NCBI RefSeq assembly: GCF_902459485.1
Contig: NZ_LR699119.1
Span: 186,001 to 250,000 of the forward strand
DNA from: Aquicella siphonis
Lineage (GTDB): Bacteria; Pseudomonadota; Gammaproteobacteria; DSM-16500
Direction of reading: 5' to 3'
DNA: 64,000 nt
The notes beneath the pieces were generated by a model. The model was not told the DNA's origin and did no database searches. It was given only the letters and a program-made list of their open reading frames with translations. The translations under genes were made by a program, and so were the position numbers. Shown in pieces: positions 28,973 through 37,455 of this stretch (the first letter of the stretch is position 1; the number at the start of each line of letters is the position of its first letter).

Positions 28973-29701
28973 CTAGTTCGCGTATTCAAATCGCTGCGCT
29001 TGTTCGTATTCTTCGGGTGTATTGATTTCCAGGGTTTTTTCATCGGTCAGGCAGACACGAATCTTGTAGCCATGTTCGATCACGCGTAATTGCTCCAGGC
29101 TTTCCACTTTTTCCAGGGGGGTTTGTGGAAGGTCTTTATAAAGCATCAGAAAGTCGCGCCGGAATGCATATAAGCCCATGTGATGATAAACAGGAGCTTG
29201 TTCCTGTGTGCGGTAGTAGGGAATGGGGGAGCGTGAGAAATAAATGGCGTTTTGCTGCAAATCAGTGATTACTTTCACCGCGCCAGGCTCATGATATTTG
29301 ACTTTCCTGTCCAGTTGAAATGCGAGAGTGGTCATCTCGGGTGTTTCGCCCGCGAGATAGGGCGATATCAGCTTTTCGAGCATGGAAGGCTTGATAAAGG
29401 GTTCGTCGCCTTGAAGATTGATAATGACATCCATATCCGGATGTTGTTCCGCCACGGCGGCGACCCGTTCGGAACCGGTGGGTAAATCCGGATCGGTCAT
29501 CATGGTTTTACCCCCGATTCGGGTGATTACATCGGCAATTTCATGGCTGTCGGTCGCGACAATCAGGTCGGTGAGGACTTTGCAGCGTGATGCGTTTTCA
29601 TAAGTCCACTGGATCATGGGCTTGCCTTGAATAGGCAAAAGCGGTTTGCGCGGAAGACGTGTTGAATTGATACGGCTTGGTATGACGCAGAGTATTCTCA
29701 T
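28973..29701 (-). CDS. kdsB: 3-deoxy-manno-octulosonate cytidylyltransferase
   Basis: 242 residues. N-terminal nucleotide-binding IPSRINSTRLPRKPL, NLQGDEPFIKPSMLEKL and C-terminal EKVESLEQLRVIEHGYKIRV are diagnostic. It activates Kdo as CMP-Kdo for lipid A core assembly, which confirms a Gram-negative LPS producer. Single gene, ATG start at 29701. Confidence 0.96.
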   Translation of the reverse strand: MRILCVIPSRINSTRLPRKPLLPIQGKPMIQWTYENASRCKVLTDLIVATDSHEIADVITRIGGKTMMTDPDLPTGSERVAAVAEQHPDMDVIINLQGDEPFIKPSMLEKLISPYLAGETPEMTTLAFQLDRKVKYHEPGAVKVITDLQQNAIYFSRSPIPYYRTQEQAPVYHHMGLYAFRRDFLMLYKDLPQTPLEKVESLEQLRVIEHGYKIRVCLTDEKTLEINTPEEYEQAQRFEYAN

Positions 29702-29770
29702 GATTATTTATCAACCTTTATCAAGGGGTCATGATAATAAATAACACAGGCATAATCAATGGGCGTCGGT

Positions 29771-30772
29771 TCAGACGTTTTGATCAGGGTCTTCATTTTC
29801 TTGCCTCAACTCCCGGGTTGGCAGTGTGTTTACATGGAAACGGGGAAACAAATGAGCCGGCGCGGGATGAATGAATGTGGCTTCATGTTTGTTATGAAAT
29901 AAATGAAGTGTTCTGGAATCAGGGATAGCCTGAAATTTTTTTATCATATCCAAATCGGTTGCGCCTTGCAGTTTGATGGTGAAAATCATTTGTCTGGCGA
30001 GGCCGCTGGCAAGCCAGCTGGAGGCGAGCTGATATAATCGTTGGGGATAGCAGGCGATATCGCATAACAGCCAGTCTATTTTTTTATGCAGTTTAACCGG
30101 ATCCAGAGCGAATGCGCTTTCTCTAACAAACTGCACATTAGGCAGGTGCGCAATACGGTCATTCAGAGGCGCCTTATCAATAGCGGTGACATGTGCGCCC
30201 AATGTCTGCATCACATAAGTCCATCCACCGGGTGATGCGCCAAGATCATAAACAATCTCTCCAGGGCAGGGGTAGTGATCGAGCAGTGTGAGTGCTTCCC
30301 ACAATTTTAGGTAAGCCCGGTTTGGCGGATGGGTCTTGTCTTCAATAAATCGGCAATGCCCCATCGGCCATTTTTTCCAGCGTTTTACACTGTAAACCAA
30401 GGTGTTTTTATCCAGCAGGCTGTAGCAGCCAATCTCCGGAATGTCATTTTCGACAGGAAAAGCTCTCTCAAGATTTGGGAGTTTGCGTAATTGTTCCTGA
30501 ATAAGATGGGCGCGTCTGATATGAGTAACCGGGTGCATGTGCCAGAATTTGCCGGCGGCACGAAGCGTTTTCACGGCATCTGAAATGGAATGGAAATTTA
30601 CCAGATGCGGATCCAGCCATACGTCTCTAGCGAAACAGACATTCGGTTTTTGGATTGCTGAAAAAACCAGCGTATCCATGATGGCTGAAACGCTGCCAAG
30701 CTCTTGGCAAAGTTCGTTTATGAATTCAGGATTGGCAATGTAGACAGCTGAAAAGGGTTTATTGATTATCAT
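29771..30772 (-). CDS. RlmM-like SAM-dependent rRNA 2'-O-methyltransferase
   Basis: 333 residues. The Rossmann SAM motif YDLGASPGGWTYVMQTLGAH with AIDKAPL matches the FtsJ-type domain of RlmM (COG2933), and DWLLCDIACYPQRL is the catalytic Asp region. RlmM methylates C2498 of 23S rRNA; this protein is about 30 residues shorter than the E. coli enzyme and its N-terminal THUMP-like part is divergent, so target identity is not certain. It is divergent from nothing close; kdsB lies 69 bp downstream on the same strand. Confidence 0.78.
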   Translation of the reverse strand: MIINKPFSAVYIANPEFINELCQELGSVSAIMDTLVFSAIQKPNVCFARDVWLDPHLVNFHSISDAVKTLRAAGKFWHMHPVTHIRRAHLIQEQLRKLPNLERAFPVENDIPEIGCYSLLDKNTLVYSVKRWKKWPMGHCRFIEDKTHPPNRAYLKLWEALTLLDHYPCPGEIVYDLGASPGGWTYVMQTLGAHVTAIDKAPLNDRIAHLPNVQFVRESAFALDPVKLHKKIDWLLCDIACYPQRLYQLASSWLASGLARQMIFTIKLQGATDLDMIKKFQAIPDSRTLHLFHNKHEATFIHPAPAHLFPRFHVNTLPTRELRQENEDPDQNV

Positions 30773-30909
30773 AACCTATATTTTTTATTACGAAGCCGGG
30801 ATAACTGTTCATATCTTAACATGAGTATTCAAATGTGTTGAGAGAATCAATAAAGTCTGGAATGTCGGTATACAGGCGGTGGGTGGGAAGGTATGACCGT
30901 GAGTGGAAG

Positions 30910-30935
30910 ATTGGGCCCAGCGGGCTGGGCCCAAT
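30910..30935. terminator. Perfect GC-rich hairpin after the histone-like gene
   Basis: ATTGGGCCCAGC pairs perfectly with GCTGGGCCCAAT across a 2-base gap, starting 8 bp past the stop of the H1-like gene. There is no long U-run on the minus strand; a short TTTT follows on the plus strand. Likely a transcription end. Confidence 0.6.
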
Positions 30936-30943
30936 TTTGAAAG

Positions 30944-31123
30944 CTACTTCTTCGCAGCTTTCTTCTTCTTGGCAGCAGGGCGGGCTTTCTTGCGGCCGGC
31001 GGAGCGTTTCTTTGCCGTTGTTTTTTTGACTGCCTTTTTGGCTTTTACAACTTTGGTTTTTCTTGCTGCTTTCTTCCGTGGTTTAGCTACTTTCTTTTTT
31101 GCTGCGGTTTTTGCTTTTGCCAT
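30944..31123 (-). CDS. Histone H1-like Lys/Ala-rich DNA-binding protein
   Basis: 59 residues from ATG 31123 (AAAGGAAA upstream; the frame extends six codons further). The protein is almost only Lys, Ala, Arg and Val/Thr/Pro, with repeats such as KKAARKT, KKAVKKT and KKARPAAKKKK. Such proteins resemble the C-terminal tail of eukaryotic H1, the chlamydial Hc1/Hc2 proteins and the Coxiella Hq1-type basic protein, which compact DNA in resting cell forms. No globular domain. About 550 bp of upstream non-coding DNA leaves ample room for regulation. Confidence 0.8.
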   Translation of the reverse strand: MAKAKTAAKKKVAKPRKKAARKTKVVKAKKAVKKTTAKKRSAGRKKARPAAKKKKAAKK

Positions 31124-31680
31124 GACGTAGTTTCCTTTCAATTGTTAACAATGAATAAATTTAACATTAGCGTTCAAAAAAGTATAGAACTATTAGGGAT
31201 TATACTTAGTAATATCAGATCGTGTATCAGTGTCATTCACTGTGTTCTTATTTTTCATGAAACAGATTGGGATTAACACGAGTATATCATGAAATTTTCA
31301 CAGCATTTTTTCCGGTGTTTTTTTAAAATTTGGAATGTGCGACATTCTGGCCGCGAGACATAGTTATTTTCTTGAGATAAATGGCGCGCTCATGGATGGA
31401 AGAGGATCATTTGTGTGTTTTGGTGATCGAAACGGGGTTGGGATGCGCAATCAGTTGAAACAATCCTCATCTTTAAACAGAGTGTAATGCCGGGCGCTGC
31501 ACAACAATGGCATGCTGTTCTTTGACGTTGAACCCGAATGGACCTGTGCGGAGACGAGTTTTACTATCGTGCAGCGGCAGGCAAGCCCCGCGACAAGCCG
31601 GCCATGCTACAACTCTACAGCCTATGCTGGTAAACTAGGCGCCTTGCATTTTGATAACCGCATTATAAATGGGAACCAAC
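31124..31680. other. 557-bp intergenic region, divergent promoters
   Basis: Separates the H1-like gene from fabV. The left half is AT-rich (runs such as TTTTTTCCGGTGTTTTTTTAA near 31310) and probably holds the promoter of the H1-like gene. A 31-codon frame at 31538-31633 opens with ATG but lacks a ribosome site and is not called. No RNA gene recognised. Confidence 0.5.
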
Positions 31681-32910
31681 ATGATCATACAGCCAAAAAT
31701 CAGAGGTTTTATCTGCACTACCGCTCATCCCGAAGGATGCAGCCGGGTCGTTGAGGAACAGATTCGATTCGTGAAATCCAGAAGTCCGATTAACGGCCCC
31801 AGGAATGTGCTGGTGATAGGCGCGTCGACCGGATATGGGCTGGCCAGCCGCATTACTGCAACGTTCGGGGCGGGCGCCAAAACCATAGGGGTCTTTTTTG
31901 AAAAGGAGGCGGATGAAAAGCGCACCGCTTCGCCCGGCTGGTACAATAGCGCCGCGTTTGAAAGGTTTGCGCAGGAAGAAGGTTATTATGCCAAAAGCAT
32001 TAATGGCGACGCATTCTCCCATGAAATAAAGGAACAGACAGCGCAGCTTATTCGAAATGATCTGGGTACAGTCGATCTGATTATTTACAGCCTCGCCTCG
32101 CCCCGCCGTACCCACCCGCTGACCGGTCAGGTTTTTTCTTCCGTGTTAAAACCGATTGGAAAATCTTTCAGCGGCAAATCCATTGACGCATTTCGTGGCG
32201 AGGTGAAGGACGTCACCATTGAACCCGCAAATGAAGAAGAGATAGCGAATACTGTCGCGGTCATGGGCGGCGAAGACTGGGAAATGTGGATTGATTATCT
32301 TGCCGAGGAAGGCTTGCTTGCCGAGGGGATCAAGACGGTGGCCTATTCCTACCTTGGTCCTGTGTTGACGCATGCCATTTATAAGGATGGAACCATTGGC
32401 AAGGCCAAAGAACATCTGAAGGCGACAGCAGACAAGCTGGATCGTAAATTGCAGTCACTGCGGGGTGAAGCCGTGATATCGGTAGACAAGGCGGTGGTGA
32501 CACAGGCCAGTGCGGCAATCCCTGTTGTTCCGCTCTATATTTCCATCCTGTTCAGGATCATGAAAGAACAAGGCACGCATGAAGGCTGCATCGAACAGAT
32601 ATATCGATTGTTCCATGATCATTTGTATGCGTCACAGCCTCCCGCGCGGGATGGAGAGGGATATATCCGCATTGATGACCTGGAAATGAAAGCGGATGTG
32701 CAGCAGCAAATCATGTCGGTCTGGCCGGCTGTCACCACCGAGAATCTGGAAGAATTGACTGACGTGAAAGGGTACTGCGATGAGTTTTACCGGTTGTTCG
32801 GCTTCAACGTCCAGGGAATCAATTATGAAAAGGACACGGATCCGTTTGTCAGGATCCCGTCGCTTGATGTGGAACAAAATATGAATCAGGTAAAGGATGC
32901 GCAAGGATAA
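31681..32910 (+). CDS. fabV: Enoyl-[acyl-carrier-protein] reductase [NADH] FabV
   Basis: 409 residues from ATG 31681, giving MIIQPKIRGFICTTAHPEGC, the invariant FabV start. NADH-binding GASTGYGLASRI and catalytic Tyr-x8-Lys (YKDGTIGKAK) are present. It reduces trans-2-enoyl-ACP in the last step of fatty acid elongation; FabV enzymes are intrinsically triclosan-resistant, in contrast with FabI. Single gene, complete. Confidence 0.95.
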   Translation: MIIQPKIRGFICTTAHPEGCSRVVEEQIRFVKSRSPINGPRNVLVIGASTGYGLASRITATFGAGAKTIGVFFEKEADEKRTASPGWYNSAAFERFAQEEGYYAKSINGDAFSHEIKEQTAQLIRNDLGTVDLIIYSLASPRRTHPLTGQVFSSVLKPIGKSFSGKSIDAFRGEVKDVTIEPANEEEIANTVAVMGGEDWEMWIDYLAEEGLLAEGIKTVAYSYLGPVLTHAIYKDGTIGKAKEHLKATADKLDRKLQSLRGEAVISVDKAVVTQASAAIPVVPLYISILFRIMKEQGTHEGCIEQIYRLFHDHLYASQPPARDGEGYIRIDDLEMKADVQQQIMSVWPAVTTENLEELTDVKGYCDEFYRLFGFNVQGINYEKDTDPFVRIPSLDVEQNMNQVKDAQG

Positions 32911-32997
32911 AAGCGGAAGGGAGGGTGGGAAGTTAAAAGCAGGGCAGACGGATTTGATTTCGCCTGCCCTCTCTTGCTTAAGGGCTGCCGCCAATCA

Positions 32998-33804
32998 TTA
33001 GGTGAGGCGGGTGATGGCGGCGGTGATTACCAGCCCCGTGGACAGAGCCAGGGCGCCGACGGCCGCGGCTTTTGTCAATGTATTGCAGCTGAAAAAGCTG
33101 GAAGTATTCTGCGCGACACTGGTTTTGGCTGTGAAGGGCTTCGGGACCGCGCTGGCCGGACGTGTTGATTCCAGATCCGAGAATAGATTGATGTGTTTTT
33201 GGTAAGCATCGTCCGCGTGTCTCACGATGTCATTTTCCTGTTCGTCATTTAACTCAAGCCTGTTCAGCCAGGATGAAAAATCCTTTAACGCTCCCGGTCT
33301 GAAATGATATTGCTCTGTGCCCGGAACAGGATCCTTATCCTGATAAATTCCCGCTTTTTGATATGCCGTAATGGCACAGGATTTCAGTCCCTGGCCGCCG
33401 AACAGATCGCCCAGGATTCGAATCAGGAAATGTGAAAAAAGCTGGTTTCGGCCTTCATTGGTGGATACATCGATGCTGCGAATTTGTTCCGCATACTCAC
33501 GTGTGGCGGGCAGGATTTCATTTTGATAGACGAGAGGGATCAATGGCTTGAGGAATGCCAGGTCATTTTGAATCGCGGCCGAACGGTTTAGTGCGAAGGA
33601 TAAATCTAAATCGTCCGGTAATTTGGGGGAGAACGCCGGATCCTGGAGTTTTATTTCCAATGCCTGATAGATGAACAGGATTTGACGAAGATGCCGGTAA
33701 TGGTCCAGAACGGTGAATCCCTCTTCATGATATCTTGCCATGTAGGGATGATAATGAGCGGTGTTATGTAAGGGATTTCTATGGAGTCTTGATATGAGTG
33801 ACAT
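32998..33804 (-). CDS. Heme oxygenase-like protein with C-terminal membrane anchor
   Basis: 268 residues from ATG 33804 (AAGGAAGAC upstream; the frame extends 37 codons further). The distal-helix signature of canonical heme oxygenases is present as LGDLFGGQGL (131-140), compared with GDLSGGQ. The N-terminal helix has a histidine cluster (13, 17, 19) where the proximal heme ligand lies, followed by IYQALEIKL. LNDEQENDIV and N-x-x-LFSDLE match the C-terminal helices. Residues about 240-264 form one hydrophobic helix (AAAVGALALSTGLVITAAI) ending four residues from the C-terminus: a tail anchor. Such enzymes open heme to biliverdin, iron and CO. Bacterial ones are generally soluble. Confidence 0.75.
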   Translation of the reverse strand: MSLISRLHRNPLHNTAHYHPYMARYHEEGFTVLDHYRHLRQILFIYQALEIKLQDPAFSPKLPDDLDLSFALNRSAAIQNDLAFLKPLIPLVYQNEILPATREYAEQIRSIDVSTNEGRNQLFSHFLIRILGDLFGGQGLKSCAITAYQKAGIYQDKDPVPGTEQYHFRPGALKDFSSWLNRLELNDEQENDIVRHADDAYQKHINLFSDLESTRPASAVPKPFTAKTSVAQNTSSFFSCNTLTKAAAVGALALSTGLVITAAITRLT

Positions 33805-34191
33805 ATGTCTTCCTTGTGATTGAATATTCGTTGAGAGTGTAGGGGCAAAATTGCTCTGACCCCTGATCCGACAAAAATGGACTGATATACTGATTGACTT
33901 GCCGTGGATTTTCAAGCGGCATTCTATGCGATCCCGGGCTGATCAAATCGAAACATTGGACGGGAAGGTCCGGGATCGCTTGAATGACCAAAGTAAACAT
34001 TGCCCATCAGCGAGGCGTCGCAGAGCGAAAACGGCGCGGATGTGCGCGTGAAAGGAATCAAGCATGTATCGTATTGAAATATAATTGTTTAAATTGATTT
34101 GCGCCGGCTGGATGGCAACCTCGTCACTCTTTTATTGCTATACTTAATTAAATAAGAACCGCCGTGATCAAGGCGGTGAACGGGGTAGGGG
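33805..34191. other. 387-bp divergent intergenic region
   Basis: Lies between the heme oxygenase-like gene and the 34192 gene. It contains AT-rich stretches near 34070-34150 that may hold the promoter of the 34192 gene. No RNA gene, repeat or small gene could be supported. Confidence 0.4.
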
Positions 34192-34881
34192 ATGCATGTT
34201 CGCTACTATATGATTATTGATGATAATCCGGACGAAAGGCATGTATTCAATGACGTCGAAAGCATGCAGGTTTTTCTTATTACCAGACCGGATGAAAAAG
34301 GGGAATTGTTTGTCGATGCCTTCTCAGGGGTGAAGATTACCTATGACACGCACACAGGCGTTGTCAGGCTTGAAAACAGAGAGCAAGCGGAATGGATCAC
34401 GTTTCAATTTTCCGAGAACGCATTTCATTCCCACTTGCATCCCGTTGAGCAGGCAGTCCAATACATTGCAAAACAGTATTTTCTAACAGAGTTATATCTG
34501 TTGCGCGATCCCGCGCTCTGCAGTCTGATAGATCAGTATATTGAAATGGATAATCAAACGGGCAAAGTTCTTTCTCACCCGAGGACGATTAATATTGAAA
34601 ATGTATTGATGGAAATCGCAGATTTTGTACAGCCCTATCAGGGCCGAATACTGTCATTTGCCAACTTATTTACTCCCGCTAACCATCAAATCCAGCCTAG
34701 GACATCCCTGCATCATGCAATCAATCAGGCATTTATAAAATGCGGAATTGATTCCAATGGGCTGGCTGAGATTAAATCCAAGCAGGATGTGATTCAGGTC
34801 ATGAAAATGATAAATGACTTCTATCGCCAAAATATGGATAGTGAGGCGGGAAAAACATCCGCAATGCACAAACGATCGTAA
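34192..34881 (+). CDS. Uncharacterised protein
   Basis: 229 residues, no signal peptide and no membrane span. The start has GGGGTAGGGG upstream. N-terminal part is beta-rich (VRYYMIIDDNPDERHVF), C-terminal part helical. No family motif recognised. Followed on the same strand by the DUF4442-like gene 182 bp later. Function unknown. Confidence 0.6.
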   Translation: MHVRYYMIIDDNPDERHVFNDVESMQVFLITRPDEKGELFVDAFSGVKITYDTHTGVVRLENREQAEWITFQFSENAFHSHLHPVEQAVQYIAKQYFLTELYLLRDPALCSLIDQYIEMDNQTGKVLSHPRTINIENVLMEIADFVQPYQGRILSFANLFTPANHQIQPRTSLHHAINQAFIKCGIDSNGLAEIKSKQDVIQVMKMINDFYRQNMDSEAGKTSAMHKRS

Positions 34882-35063
34882 CAGCTGTGCCAGATTCTCG
34901 TTAATGCTTATCCGGTTTCATTTTTTTTGTGAAGAGCTGTATAGTTTGCTTTGCAAGGCCCTGCTTAGGCAATCCACGCGGGATTTTGCGGATAGAGTGA
35001 TCAAGCGGTTTGCTGCGGAATAAGACCGGGCCTGTTAATGAACTAATTAGGGAAATAATTTGC

Positions 35064-35540
35064 ATGTATAAAACTTTATGGCGTGAAACACTATTACTAT
35101 GGATGTTCAGCCTGATCAGGCTGCCTATGGTGTTCTGGCTCAAGCCGAGGATAGTCGAAATAAGCGAGAACCGGGCTGTAATCATGATGCGGTTCAACAG
35201 GCGTACCCGGAATCATGTTAATTCCATGTATTTTGGCGTTTTGTGTGTAGGGGCAGAACTGGCCGGCGGCACGCTGGCGATGAATATATTCCATGGACAA
35301 AAAGAGAAGTTCACATTCGTATTCAAGGACTTTGGTGCCGATTTTTTGAAGCGCTGCGAAGGAGATACTTTTTTTGCCTGTGATGAGGGGCGGATTATTG
35401 CGGACACGGTTGCCCTGGCGCGCCAAACCGGTGAACGGCAGAATGTCACATTGAGTGTTATCGCAACAGTGCCCTCTAAATATGGCGATGAACCGGTTGG
35501 CAAATTCCGTTTGACCCTGTCATTAAAACGGAAGCCGTGA
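35064..35540 (+). CDS. DUF4442 / hotdog-fold thioesterase-like protein
   Basis: 158 residues from ATG 35064 (AGGGAAAT upstream; the frame is open 18 codons further). The hotdog core is visible: RNHVNSMYFGVLCVGAELAGG is the central helix with its conserved Asn-x3-Met, and the flanking strands end in RFRLTLSLKRKP. Relatives of the PaaI/DUF4442 group are putative acyl-CoA thioesterases; no substrate can be named. The N-terminal stretch RETLLLWMFSLIRLPMVFWL is hydrophobic and may be a membrane-lying helix. Confidence 0.7.
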   Translation: MYKTLWRETLLLWMFSLIRLPMVFWLKPRIVEISENRAVIMMRFNRRTRNHVNSMYFGVLCVGAELAGGTLAMNIFHGQKEKFTFVFKDFGADFLKRCEGDTFFACDEGRIIADTVALARQTGERQNVTLSVIATVPSKYGDEPVGKFRLTLSLKRKP

Positions 35541-35702
35541 ATGGCGGCGCCTCAATGCCCAATCGAGCGCATGGGTTGTTAATACGCGTTTTTCAGAGGC
35601 GTGGTATGATATTAATATTACCCGTCTAAATATGGTAACAATGTTTGGCTGTGTCGCCAGCGACCCGGGTATTTGACACAATGGTTTTGATGGAAGAGAC
35701 AT

Positions 35703-36467
35703 ATGGATTGCGTAATTTCAAGCAAGGAAATAACCGATTTACAAGCGCGGCAGATTTTACAGCAAATCGATATTGATCATCGATATTCCTATGAAATCCT
35801 GCAGCCTGTTCATGTGGACAGGACGGCCAGCATGTTTATACGTTCGTTTTGTGATTCCGAACCCATGACTCGTTATGTCAATATGGATTATGATTCGTTT
35901 GCCCCCTTTGCCAGGGCTGTGGTGCAAAAAGCGGCGAATGATGGTCTGAGCATCGTGGCATTGGATGGCGGCAAGGTTATTGCATGCGCGCTGACCGAAG
36001 ATATTGTTGATCCCTTGCCCATGACTTTTAATGTCAGTCCCAAATTCAAATATATCTTCGCCCTTCTCGAGCAATTGACCAGCGGCTTTCTGCATGGAAA
36101 GCAATTTCAAAAAAAGCATGTCGCCCATCTGTTTATCACCGCGGTTGATGAGGACTATCGTAAAAATGGCTTGTCAAAGCAGGTAAACTTCAGGGCCATG
36201 TCGCTGGCCGCGGACGAAGGTTTTTCATTTATGGTGAGTGAATTGACCAACATTTACAATGAGCTTGGCATCATGCATCACCTGAAGAATGCAAGTCTCT
36301 TGCTGGGATCGCAGGTTTACAGGGAATATACCCTGGATGGTGTGCGGCCATTTGCGAATCTCCCGGGTGGCGCGGCGGGTTATCTGTGGGAATTAAAATG
36401 TGACGCCTTGTTGACTTATACGCAGGACAACATACTGCAGAAGCGAACTCTCCGGACTTTTCGTTGA
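35703..36467 (+). CDS. GNAT-family N-acetyltransferase
   Basis: 254 residues. The acetyl-CoA-binding loop region reads HLFITAVDEDYRKNGLSKQV, equivalent to the V-x-p-x-x-R-x-x-G-x-G/A signature with the second Gly replaced by Ser. YEILQPVHVDRTASMFIRSF is the first GNAT helix. Substrate unknown. ATG follows GGAAGAGACAT. It converges with the rlpA-like gene with 15 bp between stops. Confidence 0.75.
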   Translation: MDCVISSKEITDLQARQILQQIDIDHRYSYEILQPVHVDRTASMFIRSFCDSEPMTRYVNMDYDSFAPFARAVVQKAANDGLSIVALDGGKVIACALTEDIVDPLPMTFNVSPKFKYIFALLEQLTSGFLHGKQFQKKHVAHLFITAVDEDYRKNGLSKQVNFRAMSLAADEGFSFMVSELTNIYNELGIMHHLKNASLLLGSQVYREYTLDGVRPFANLPGGAAGYLWELKCDALLTYTQDNILQKRTLRTFR

Positions 36468-36482
36468 GCCATGCGCGCAGAG

Positions 36483-36965
36483 TTATACTTTGACCGCCTT
36501 GATAGAGACGGGCGCTATGCCCTGATTGACCATGCCCAGTTTCTTGGCGGCGGCGTACGACAAGTCGATCAAGCGGTTTCCTATGAAAGGGCCGCGGTCA
36601 TTGACTTTTACAATGACTCTTTTCCCATTGGACAGATTGGTTACTTGAACGTAAGTGGATAACGGCAGGGTCTTGTGTGCGGCGGTCATTTTGTACATGT
36701 TGTAACGTTCGCCGCTAGAGGTGCGCTTTTTATTGAATTTTTTTCCATACCAGGACGCGACGCCTTTTTCCTCATAATTCCTGCTCGTCTTCATGACTTG
36801 ATATTTTTTTCCATCTTGTTTGTAGCACAGGGAGCTTTTGTTTTTACAGTAAGCACCGCCTGGTTCGCCGGATGAAGAAATGGAGCCATTACTGTTCTGG
36901 TCCGCGCACGCGCTTAACAATAGAAATACACAGGCAGCCATGATCATTCTGATTATTGCTAACAT
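36483..36965 (-). CDS. rlpA: RlpA-like lipoprotein (double-psi beta-barrel)
   Basis: 160 residues. Signal sequence with lipobox LLLSAC, cysteine about residue 20. The DPBB domain carries GVASWYGKKFNKKRTSSGE, MTAAHKTLPLSTYV and VKVNDRGPFIGNRLIDLS, including the catalytic Asp of RlpA-type lytic transglycosylases acting on naked glycan strands. No SPOR domain, so it is a short form. It fits the many cell-wall enzymes in this window. Identity as a true RlpA orthologue is likely but unproved. Confidence 0.85.
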   Translation of the reverse strand: MLAIIRMIMAACVFLLLSACADQNSNGSISSSGEPGGAYCKNKSSLCYKQDGKKYQVMKTSRNYEEKGVASWYGKKFNKKRTSSGERYNMYKMTAAHKTLPLSTYVQVTNLSNGKRVIVKVNDRGPFIGNRLIDLSYAAAKKLGMVNQGIAPVSIKAVKV

Positions 36966-37408
36966 TTTTTATTCTCCTCATAACCTCGCGAAGAAAAGCT
37001 CTCACTGTGATGCCACAGTCGAGACATCGCTGCAAACATGAATGAAAACAAACCAGCATCCATAATCAATTTTGATGCTGAAGAGAATCGGCGTTCCGGC
37101 CGTTTCTGCTTGTAAAACACTTGTCAGATGTTCATGAAGCATCGATAAAAGCAAGATTTCAGTGCATCGATAGCATGCTTGTATTCAGTTCGATGCGATG
37201 GTCACGCTTAATGATATTACCAGGTACGCTGTGAGTGCATTTTGCTTTTTAAATACTTCTTGATAATCAATCTGAAATTATCTGTAAATTAAATTCGAAA
37301 GAACTATAACACAAAATATAACAGGAAGGAAATTTTATGTCTGATTAATTTTTGTCCTGGATTTTTTGCAGCCAATGACAGAATGATACTGCGCAAGCAA
37401 ACTAACAA
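36966..37408. other. Intergenic region upstream of the rlpA-like gene
   Basis: About 440 bp without a supportable gene. Notable contents: a 7-bp hairpin CAGCATC...GATGCTG at about 37056-37082, several copies of GCATCGAT within 37138-37200, and AT-rich tracts near 37255-37340 compatible with promoters. Nothing else seen. Confidence 0.4.
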
Positions 37409-37446
37409 AGCCATTTCGGTAATGAAATCGTGCGAAACGGCTTTGT
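37409..37446 (-). terminator. Terminator hairpin after the M56-SLT gene
   Basis: Minus strand: AAAGCCGTTTCG pairs with CGAAATGGCTTT (12 bp, one G-U pair) across a 14-base loop, 10 bp past the stop at 37456. A weak U-rich stretch follows. Confidence 0.6.
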
Positions 37447-37455
37447 TCGGCCAAT

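Noticed and set aside
31538-31633. 31-codon frame (MDLCGDEFYY...) upstream of fabV
   Set aside because: No ribosome-binding site and no recognisable homologue; probably chance.
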